From Methanobacterium sp. (GTDB lineage: Archaea > Methanobacteriota > Methanobacteria > Methanobacteriales > Methanobacteriaceae): a stretch of 38,427 nucleotides of DNA. Shown one piece after another: positions 25,047-31,590 of the stretch (position 1 is its first letter; every line of letters starts with the position of its first letter). Position numbers and translations under genes: made by a program. The notes below the pieces were generated by a model. The model worked only from the letters and a program-made list of their open reading frames with translations, had not been told where the DNA came from and did no database searches. Location: assembly GCA_015661405.1 (NCBI GenBank), contig JACWMK010000026.1, positions 1 through 38,427 on the forward strand, given 5' to 3'.

Positions 25047-26204
25047 TTAACTCAGTGCGCTTATTCTCCTTAAGTTTTCTATTATGTCTACTACAGCATC
25101 CACTACTCTGTCAACATCTTTAATAGTATTATACCGGCTAAACGTGAAACGCACGGATCCATGAGCTCTTTCATGTTCTCCACCAATACCTAAGATTACA
25201 TGACTGGCTTCTAAAGTACGACTAAAACAAGCTGAGCCAGTATTCACCGCAAAACCACACATATCAAGATGTAAGGTGATAGATTCACCTTCTACCCTTT
25301 CAAAGGTTATATTGGCGTTTTGAGGTAATCGTTTTACAGAATGTCCATTTAAAACAGTTTGAGGTATTTCAGATAGAATTCGATCAATCAGACGATCCCG
25401 CATTTGCTGAAGATATTTGTTTTCATCAGTAGTCACCAGTTGAACAGCCTTAGCAAATCCAACTGCACCTGATACATTTTCCAGACCAGCACGACGGTTC
25501 ATTTCCTGAAATCCACCATCCATCCATTTCTGTAAAAGTGTACCTTTGCGAATGAACAGACCACCTATGCCACTAGGACCATGTATAGTGTGAGCTGAAA
25601 CAGAAATCAAATCCACAGGTACTTTCTGCACATCCAAAGGTATCCTAGTGAATGTATGAGTAGCATCAGTGTGGAAAAGCACCTTTTTCTCCTTACAAAC
25701 TTCACCAATGGCTTCAATGTCTTGAATAGTTCCAATCTCTTGATTAGCATGTTGCACAGAAACCAGAATAGTTTCATCAGTAATTGTATCTTTAAGTAAT
25801 ACCGGATCCACCAAGCCTTCACCATCAACATCTAAATAAGTGACTTCAAAACCTTGCTTTTCCAGGGCTTTAGCAGTGTTAAGTACGGAGAAGTCTTCGA
25901 TTTTTGATACTATTATATGCTTACCTTTTTTTCTTTTAGCTAAAGCCACCCCTTTCAAGGCCATATTACTAGATTCTGTAAACCCTGAGGTGAAAATAAA
26001 TTCAGACTCCGATGCTCCAATATGGTGGGTGATGATTTCTCTACTCTTCTCTAGGGCTTCACGAGCTTCAATACCCATGGAATAGCCTGATTCAGATGTA
26101 GGTATAGCATAAATATCAAAAAAATAGGGTTTCATTTCATCAAAAACCCGTTCATCCAAACGAGTGATTGAACCATTATCTAAGTAAGTGTATTTATCAA
26201 ACAT
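25047..26204 (-). CDS. Cysteine desulfurase homologue lacking the PLP lysine
   Basis: 385 residues, clearly NifS/IscS-like along its length, but the active site is altered. The Schiff-base lysine is threonine (T206 in SVSAHTIHGPSGIGG, where the intact copy has SAHKLYGPKG). The PLP-stacking histidine is aspartate (D104 in KIEDFSVL versus NIEHPAV), and GGTESDN is GFTESSN. The mobile-loop cysteine C326 (NTGSACFSRTLEASH) is kept. It is therefore unlikely to be a PLP cysteine desulfurase but could accept, carry or ligate sulfur. Archaeoglobus fulgidus has an IscS with the lysine replaced by aspartate, so loss has a precedent. It is the third gene of tusA - dsrE-like - this gene, 8 bases after the dsrE-like stop. 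Confidence 0.9.
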   Translation of the reverse strand: MFDKYTYLDNGSITRLDERVFDEMKPYFFDIYAIPTSESGYSMGIEAREALEKSREIITHHIGASESEFIFTSGFTESSNMALKGVALAKRKKGKHIIVSKIEDFSVLNTAKALEKQGFEVTYLDVDGEGLVDPVLLKDTITDETILVSVQHANQEIGTIQDIEAIGEVCKEKKVLFHTDATHTFTRIPLDVQKVPVDLISVSAHTIHGPSGIGGLFIRKGTLLQKWMDGGFQEMNRRAGLENVSGAVGFAKAVQLVTTDENKYLQQMRDRLIDRILSEIPQTVLNGHSVKRLPQNANITFERVEGESITLHLDMCGFAVNTGSACFSRTLEASHVILGIGGEHERAHGSVRFTFSRYNTIKDVDRVVDAVVDIIENLRRISALS

Positions 26205-26212
26205 AATACTAC

Positions 26213-26632
<420 letters not shown>

Positions 26633-26641
26633 TTTTTCCAC

Positions 26642-26869
26642 CTACCTACGAATTTTAATTTTCCATATTCCTTCTTTCTCTTGTATATCTACGATCTCTA
26701 AGCCCATATCTTCAGCTGCCATCGGTATCTCTTTTTTGGAAGCAGAATGATTACCAGTAATTTCCACAATATCTCCTGGAGATGCTTTATTTAATGCTTT
26801 CCGGAATTCAACTAACGGTCCTGGACATGTTTGTCCAGTTACATCAATCTTTATTACGTTATCAGCCAT
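26642..26869 (-). CDS. tusA: TusA/SirA-like sulfur carrier
   Basis: 75 residues, full length for TusA. The sulfur-carrying cysteine is C15 in the CPxP motif TGQTCPGPLVEFRKAL. The rest follows the family (PGDIVEITGNHSASKKEIP, WKIKIRR). TusA proteins receive persulfide and hand it to DsrE-type partners, for example for tRNA thiolation, cofactor synthesis or sulfur oxidation in bacteria. It is the first gene of the tusA - dsrE-like - desulfurase-like operon. A GGGGGAATTTAA stretch precedes the ATG. The 1.2-kb upstream spacer contains RNA B and a TATA-like ATATATAAAAA on the minus strand (about 27026-27035) that could be the near promoter. Confidence 0.93.
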   Translation of the reverse strand: MADNVIKIDVTGQTCPGPLVEFRKALNKASPGDIVEITGNHSASKKEIPMAAEDMGLEIVDIQEKEGIWKIKIRR

Positions 26870-27427
26870 TTAAATTCCCCCTACTACATAATAGATTTTT
26901 TATAATTAAGTTTTTGTGTAGTTAATATTTTTGAGATTAAATAATAAATTTTAAAAGTTAGAACAATTTATAGAATTATAATAATTTAGAATAATATATA
27001 TTCATACCTAAAGATAAATTTTTTTATATATCGATTTTGTTTTGATAGTGGTAATTTACTTTTGGGCTAAATCGATTAGGTTTTATCATGTAATTATTCA
27101 AATAGAAGAAAGTTTATTCAGCATAAAAAATTATATTTGCTTACTAACCGAAAAAAATAGATGATACATTCACACATTTTAATTATTGGCAGATGATTAA
27201 ATTAATGAATTGATTTTCGGTTAGAAGCTTTTCAACGATCCTAGACAGATGTTTTATGAAATATTTGGAGTTTTTAGAAATATTTGGTTGATATTCAAAT
27301 GGGTTCTTAACTTTTTTTGCCTATAGTTTATTTTTTCCTAAAAGCCAAGGCTTAAAATATCGTGATAGAATTATATAGAGTTATAAGCCTTGGTTTAGGT
27401 ATTATATCATTCTTTCTTTTTATCTAT

Positions 27428-27559
27428 ATATCTTCAACGCCTCTAAATTGGGATATTTTCACCGCCTCCAATAAAAATATCCATTTCTAATTTTTTTCTA
27501 TTTGTTGCAAAAAATTTTCTTCTTTGTTTAATTATCTACACATCTCCAGCACCTCTTAA
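27428..27559 (-). repeat. Three degenerate copies of a GGAGG-containing unit within RNA B
   Basis: Plus-strand copies: ATATCTTCAACGCCTCTAA (27428-27446), GATATTTTCACCGCCTCCAA (27452-27471) and ACATCTCCAGCACCTCTTAA (27540-27559). Read on the minus strand each is G-A-G-G-Y-G-N-T-G-N-A-R-A-T, resembling a ribosome binding site followed by an ATG or ATA. Only the 27540 copy keeps ATG TGT AGA TAA. Confidence 0.4.
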
Positions 27560-27684
27560 AGGCTACTCTTCCTCCCTAATCAAAGTTTGGATAGATATAT
27601 TTTTAGATGTTTTAACTTTTTTTAGGAATTTTCTGATGCATTTTATCATCCGATGGAAGGAAGGGTACAATTCAATCGCAAACT

Positions 27685-27696
27685 TAACGATCGTTA
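27685..27696. promoter_or_regulatory. Second operator, in the 5' stem-loop of RNA B
   Basis: TAACGATCGTTA, identical to the second operator of RNA A and again centred 28 bases from the first operator. Confidence 0.55.
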
Positions 27697-27711
27697 TGAA
27701 TAACCCTTATT

Positions 27712-27738
27712 ATAACAATCGTTATATTCATATATAAA
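27712..27738 (-). promoter_or_regulatory. Promoter and first operator of RNA B
   Basis: TATA box TTTATATA on the minus strand (27731-27738) followed by ATAACAATCGTTAT (27712-27725), centre distance 16 bases. Same layout as the RNA A promoter. Confidence 0.62.
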
Positions 27739-27739
27739 G

Positions 27740-28073
27740 TTTTCTGTAAAATCTATAAAATACATTTATGATGGTAAAATTTTAACTTAAAAAAAAAATC
27801 CAACAAATAAAAAAATTATTCAATCTAAACCGATTAACATGTAGATATCTAGAGTACAAGGGAATGAATTCGTATATAATAGAAAAATGGTTATTTCATA
27901 ACAAAAATAATATAATTATAAATCCAACACTTTTAGGGACACTATGTTACAAACTGAGTCGTTTAAATCATTTTAATATTATAAAAATTATTTTTTGATA
28001 GAAAAAAGTCAGATTAAAAATAGTAATAATTTGAATAACAACTCTAAATAATTTAAAAAAAAAGAATTTAATT
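27740..28073. other. Spacer between RNA B promoter and the DUF2769 gene
   Basis: About 330 A/T-rich bases. I see no gene. GTTATTTCATAAC near 27890-27905 is an inverted repeat with reversed arm order and not the operator type. T-runs near 28060 may end the DUF2769 transcript. Confidence 0.45.
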
Positions 28074-28334
28074 TTAGTTACTCATTTTTTTCATTTCGGC
28101 GGGGCCTATTTTGCAGTACATTTTACCGTCTAAACTAAATTCTTTTTCGTTCATACAATCTGAGCACATACATTCTTCTATTTCCATCATTGCACAGTCA
28201 CCTGCACTACCGGTTGAACAGAATACTCCCATTACTCCACCTTGCATACAATCAGTATAGGATGCACATGCATTGCAAACACATCTCATCATAGTAGCGT
28301 CAGTTTTTGGCACCATCATGGATTCCATTTTCAT
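28074..28334 (-). CDS. Small Cys-rich protein (DUF2769-like)
   Basis: 86 residues with ten cysteines and ten methionines. The N-terminal cluster RCVCNACASYTDCMQGG, then GVFCSTGSAGDCA, CMCSDCMNEKEF and YCKIG match the DUF2769 pattern known from methanogens. A metal or Fe-S site or thiol sensing is likely, but the function is unknown. It is Met-rich at the start (MKMESMMVPKTDATMM). AGGAGGAA precedes the ATG. The promoter has a TATA-like CTTTATATG (28392-28400 region) with an inverted repeat ACAAATAATTGTTTGT (28367-28382) at the expected start, and two TAAC-N4-GTTA sites further upstream. Two decayed copies follow at 28754-28938 and 30349-30607. Confidence 0.85.
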   Translation of the reverse strand: MKMESMMVPKTDATMMRCVCNACASYTDCMQGGVMGVFCSTGSAGDCAMMEIEECMCSDCMNEKEFSLDGKMYCKIGPAEMKKMSN

Positions 28335-28440
28335 ATATGAATTCCTCCTTATTTTTTCTTATCTCTACAAATAATTGTTTGTAATGCGCCCCATATAAAG
28401 TTTCCGTTTTTTATTGGTTTAATTTGAAAATAAATAATAT

Positions 28441-28454
28441 ATAACACGTGTTAT
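28441..28454. promoter_or_regulatory. Operator site 1 upstream of the DUF2769 gene
   Basis: ATAACACGTGTTAT, a perfect palindrome; about 45 bases upstream of the TATA box rather than after it, so it may act differently from the RNA A/B sites. Confidence 0.55.
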
Positions 28455-28470
28455 AGAAAATAAATAATTT

Positions 28471-28484
28471 ATAACAATTTTTAA
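28471..28484. promoter_or_regulatory. Operator site 2 (one arm decayed) upstream of the DUF2769 gene
   Basis: ATAACAATTTTTAA: left arm kept, right arm weak. Centre is 30 bases from site 1, the same spacing as the pair before the decayed copy at 28754. Confidence 0.35.
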
Positions 28485-28753
28485 ATTAAATAAGGCAAGA
28501 TGGTAAGTCCTTTGAATTAAATAGCATCCCAGAAATTAGACATGAATTAGAATATGTGTAATGCGGACAACTTATACTATGTTGCACTGAAATATCAGGT
28601 CATAATTTATCATTTAGTACAGTTTACTGCCAACTAAAAAAAAAAATTTATTCTTTTGATAAAGTCAATTAATAAGATTTAGTTAAAATGTTTAGTTTTT
28701 TCTAAAGTTAAAAGTTTTATACTTCTTAAAAAAAAGATAAAAAAAATTTTAAT

Positions 28754-28938
28754 TCATTTACTCATTTTCATTTCGGCGGGGCCCATTTTGCAGTACATTT
28801 TACCTTCTAAATTAAACATTTTTTCGTTCATACAATCTGAGCACATACATTCTTCTATTTCCATCAATGCACAGTCTTCTGCGCTGCCGGTTGTCGCATC
28901 ATAGTTGCTTCAGTTTTTGGCACTTTCATTGAATTCAT
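28754..28938 (-). pseudogene. Decayed DUF2769 copy 2, internal deletion
   Basis: Starts MNSMKVPKTEATMMR, close to the intact gene. About 70 bases covering the first cysteine cluster are then missing, and the frame shifts to a stop a few codons later. Past the deletion the original frame is still readable (CALMEIEECMCSDCMNEK, then GKMYCKMGPAEMKMSK and stop). The upstream TATA (about 29007-29020) and paired operators are kept, so the DNA was duplicated with its control region and then broke. The clean 3' half suggests the loss is recent. Confidence 0.85.
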
Positions 28939-29058
28939 TTTATATCATTTCTCCTTTTTTTTATAATTCAAGAAGTATATTCACAATAGTTAATTTTGTA
29001 ATGAGTACTATATAAAATTTGGGTTGTTTTATAAGCTTAAATTAGGAATAAGGAAAAT

Positions 29059-29072
29059 ATAACATGCGTTAT
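29059..29072. promoter_or_regulatory. Operator site 1 upstream of decayed DUF2769 copy 2
   Basis: ATAACATGCGTTAT, arms intact. Confidence 0.5.
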
Positions 29073-29088
29073 ATAAAACACAGAATTT

Positions 29089-29102
29089 ATAACGTGTGTT
29101 AT
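29089..29102. promoter_or_regulatory. Operator site 2 upstream of decayed DUF2769 copy 2
   Basis: ATAACGTGTGTTAT, arms intact, centre 30 bases from site 1. Confidence 0.5.
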
Positions 29103-29729
29103 ATTAAATACAGGAAGCGGGGATGCTTATTTAAAGTAGAAAAAATTAATTTTCCACTTGAATTAAGGTTAAAAATCTATTCTCTACAGTTAACCTAAGT
29201 CAACTCACAGCATGAAAAACCTTAACGTTAATTTATCCATATTACCAACTTCCTGCAAAATCAAACCATATAAAATTTATGTACGATTACATTTCATACA
29301 AAATAAAAAGTACTAAAACATAGAGATGAGTTTATGAAATTCATCGAAGTAAACAATATAACACTATGATTAAGCAGATTTAATCAGCTTATTTCTGATA
29401 AACATTATGAACATGGTATCAACACATATATACAATAAATAAGAAATTAAGGCTGGTTAGAGTAAACGGAATATTTAAGGGGATTTGAATGACATCAAAC
29501 TATATTATTTAAAATAACTTTAAAAAAATCTATTTCTATAATACAATATGTTATATTCATAATCATCAAATAATTTTATTCTCATAACATTCTAATTAAA
29601 AAATTCTAATTAAAAAAATGATTAAATTTTGAGAAACATTTAATCTTAGAAAGATTTAAACAAATAAAAAAGTTAGTTTAAGAAATAAAAATTTTAAATT
29701 GAATACCACATTAGGGGACTAAAAAAATA

Positions 29730-30305
29730 ATGGATAAAAAAAATTTTATTATAATTTTAATTGGGGCGGTTGTAATATTTTTTTTATTATTTAATTCCAA
29801 TCTGTTTAACACGAATTATGATGGACAAGTATTCTCCTTTAATTATCCTAATAATTGGGAAATTAATGATAGTTATACAGATTCCAATACAACAGTGATT
29901 CTTTTGGTTCCTAATAATGGTTCTAATGCAGTGGAGATTAATTTGATTGGTCCAAAATCTAATCCAAATAATAATACTAATTTAGGTAATTATATTACTT
30001 CAAATATTGTGGATGTATACAATCAAGTTTACCCTAATGATAATGGCGGAAATTTAATTCCAGATCCTGACTACATGTTAGTGTCTAACAAATCTGTGAA
30101 TATAAATGGCTTAAATGGTTCTGACATGGTATTTAAAGTAGCAGAATATGGTGAATTAGGAGATCCTCATGAATTCATTGAAGAAGTCATATTACAAAAA
30201 GGTGAGTATTTCTATGAGGCTCGCTTAGATTATTCACCAAATGCAACTACCCAATATGCGCATAGTGATTTCATGAAAATAGTAAATAGTCTTCAATTTA
30301 ATTAA
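29730..30305 (+). CDS. Membrane-anchored PsbP-like protein
   Basis: 191 residues. One N-terminal membrane segment (FIIILIGAVVIFFLLF, about 6-21) is followed by an extracytoplasmic domain rich in Asn. The pattern YDGQVFSFNYPNNWEIND and the ending YFYEARLDYSPN..HSDFMKIVNSLQFN is the PsbP-like or stress-type fold common in Methanobacteriales, where a short buried sheet begins with F-S-[FI]-x-Y-P-x-x-W. There is no lipobox, so it is anchored by the helix. Function unknown. It stands alone between decayed DUF2769 copies on the opposite strand, with no operator of the shared type nearby. Confidence 0.75.
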   Translation: MDKKNFIIILIGAVVIFFLLFNSNLFNTNYDGQVFSFNYPNNWEINDSYTDSNTTVILLVPNNGSNAVEINLIGPKSNPNNNTNLGNYITSNIVDVYNQVYPNDNGGNLIPDPDYMLVSNKSVNINGLNGSDMVFKVAEYGELGDPHEFIEEVILQKGEYFYEARLDYSPNATTQYAHSDFMKIVNSLQFN

Positions 30306-30348
30306 TTAAAATAAATAATAATATAAAATTAAAAAAAAAGAATTTAAT

Positions 30349-30607
30349 TTTTATTTTTTTTCATCATTTTCATTTCGGCGGACCCATTTTGCGTACATTG
30401 CATCTCTAAATTAAATGTTTTTATTCATACAATTTGAGTACATATAGTCTTCTCTTTCAATCATTGCACAGTCACCTAAACTACCTGTTGAACAGAATAC
30501 TCTCATAACTACACCTTGCATACATTAGTATAGGATGGGCATACATTAACAAACACATCGCATCATAGTTCCTCAGTTGGCACATTCATAGATGATTTTA
30601 TTTTCAT
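30349..30607 (-). pseudogene. Decayed DUF2769 copy 3, several frameshifts
   Basis: Full-length match at DNA level to the intact gene but more worn than copy 2. After MKIKSSMNVPTEEL comes a stop, and small insertions or deletions scatter the rest over three frames. Recognisable remnants include the segments for GVFCSTGS..GDCAM and the tail PAEMKM. Several cysteine codons have changed. The upstream control region (TATA about 30660-30670 and the inverted repeat CACAATTATAGTTGTA) is partly kept, but the TAAC-N4-GTTA pair is no longer clear. Confidence 0.8.
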
Positions 30608-31014
30608 ATTAAAAATTCCTCCTCATATTTTTTTATACTCACAATTATAGTTGTATAATGAGTATTATAAGTATTAACCGATTATTTATTCGGTTAAATT
30701 AAAAATAAATAATATATACTATTTTTATGTCAATACGGGAAACTAGATGTTTATTTAATTAAGACAAAAAAGTGAATTTCCAATAGAATTAAGGAAAAAA
30801 ACTCTAGTGGTTCTCATTGTAGATGTTATACCTATTTTATTTGAATATAAGTATTCTTTTATTAAACAATACATTAAAAAATTAACGATCGTTAAGTTTA
30901 TATAATATTCTGCATAACAATGTAATAAGGCAAAATAAACCGAAAATAAAAAAAATATTTTTTTAATCGAACAAAAAAAAATTTTGCCCCAAAAAATATT
31001 ATAGGTGAGAAGAA
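30608..31014. other. Spacer: old DUF2769 upstream DNA and promoter of the 60-residue gene
   Basis: The left half is worn copy of the DUF2769 upstream region. The right half carries the operator and TATA box of the small gene at 31015. No other gene seen. Confidence 0.5.
30882..30905 (+). promoter_or_regulatory. Operator and TATA box of the 60-residue gene
   Basis: TTAACGATCGTTAA (30882-30895), a perfect palindrome with the same core as the second operators of RNA A and B, directly followed by TATA TTTATATAA (30897-30905). Here the operator is upstream of the TATA box. Confidence 0.6.
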
Positions 31015-31197
31015 ATGGTAAACGAAAAAGGCGGACCACACGAAGGCGGATACGAAATTGCATTTTTAAAGAAACTATTGACTGAGGATGAATTGAAACA
31101 ATTAGCAATCAAAAAATTAGATTTAAAAGTAACAAAATTAGAACAACATTTAGAATTAACTAAATGGATACGAGACAAAGCAAAAAGTAAAATATAA
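31015..31197 (+). CDS. 60-residue charged helical orphan protein
   Basis: 60 residues: a Gly/His-rich start (KGGPHEGGYEIAFLKKLLTE) followed by a Lys/Glu-rich helix with regular leucines (LKQLAIKKLDLKVTKLEQHL), possibly a coiled coil. There are no cysteines or membrane segments. A good ribosome site (AGGTGAG) lies 8 bases before the ATG, and a TATA box with operator lies about 115 bases upstream, so it looks like a real gene rather than noise. I do not recognise the family. The shared operator links it to the DUF2769 gene and the sulfur genes. Confidence 0.65.
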   Translation: MVNEKGGPHEGGYEIAFLKKLLTEDELKQLAIKKLDLKVTKLEQHLELTKWIRDKAKSKI

Positions 31198-31383
31198 ATA
31201 AATAAAAAAAACTCTTGCTATAAAAATCTATATGTAATAGGTTTTTATTAAATAACTATTTTTAAGGATTAAATGATACATTTTTTAATTAGGCATTATC
31301 TCGATCTTCATATAATGTATTAATAGAGAATTAACAAAATTTTCAATAATGACTTTAAAAAAAGTAAAAAAATTGTTTAAACA

Positions 31384-31527
31384 TTATTCTGCATATTTAT
31401 CAGGATTCTTATCAAATTCTACTTTACAACCTGGAGCACAGAAATAATATTTTTTTCCTTTAAATTCACTTACATATTTAGCTGTCTTTTCATCTACATC
31501 CATTTTACATGTAGGGTCAATTGCCAT
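31384..31527 (-). CDS. YHS-domain mini-protein downstream of copA
   Basis: 47 residues, a bare YHS domain: MAIDPTCKMDVDEKTAKYV, then the core KKYYFCAPGCKVEFDKNPDKY. The three cysteines and the D-P-x-C-x-M start are characteristic of the YHS metal-binding module often attached to, or next to, heavy-metal P-type ATPases. CAGGTGAAAA precedes the ATG. It lies 63 bases after the copA stop on the same strand, so it is probably co-transcribed and may deliver copper or silver ions to the pump. Confidence 0.88.
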   Translation of the reverse strand: MAIDPTCKMDVDEKTAKYVSEFKGKKYYFCAPGCKVEFDKNPDKYAE

Positions 31528-31590
31528 AATTTTTCACCTGTAATATTTTTTGTTTTTTATATTAAAATATGAAATTGATATCTTACTTAA

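Larger units (their letters stand above)
27124..27710 (-). ncRNA. Candidate structured RNA B (about 590 nt) upstream of tusA
   Basis: Paralogue of RNA A, minus strand. In order: stem P1 (AAGGGT 27661-27666 with ACCCTT 27703-27708) holding the second operator; the block at 27629-27645 (plus strand TTTTCTGATGCATTTTA, one mismatch to A); TTATCTACACAT (27532-27543, identical to A); a 16-bp stem CCTAAAAGCCAAGGCTTA (27337-27354) with TAAGCCTTGGTTTAGG (27384-27399), two-base bulge; and a terminal 11-bp stem CTAACCGAAAA (27144-27154) with TTTTCGGTTAG (27214-27224) around AGATGATACATTCA (27159-27172, identical to A), then U-rich sequence. Between blocks 3 and 4 it has an insert with degenerate repeats of GAGGCGTTGAAGATAT. 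It could be a separate RNA or the tusA leader. Confidence 0.5.
28335..28753. other. Spacer with DUF2769 promoter and possible gene remnant
   Basis: Holds the DUF2769 promoter elements. On the plus strand, 28490-28562 reads as 23 open codons ending DGKSFELNSIPEIRHELEYV then stop, which looks protein-like but has no start. It could be the tail of a lost gene or chance. Confidence 0.35.
28939..29729. other. About 790-base spacer, duplicated DUF2769 upstream DNA and AT-rich sequence
   Basis: The left part is the promoter and operator region of copy 2. The stretch at about 29115-29170 (GGGATGCTTATTTAAAGTAG and on) resembles 30735-30800, so the duplication that made copies 2 and 3 reached at least this far. 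From about 29170 to 29729 I see only short open stretches and no supported gene. Confidence 0.45.

Noticed and set aside
28490..28562. Short plus-strand coding-like stretch ending IPEIRHELEYV
   Set aside because: Only 23 codons, no start and no family; kept as a note in the spacer entry but not called a gene.
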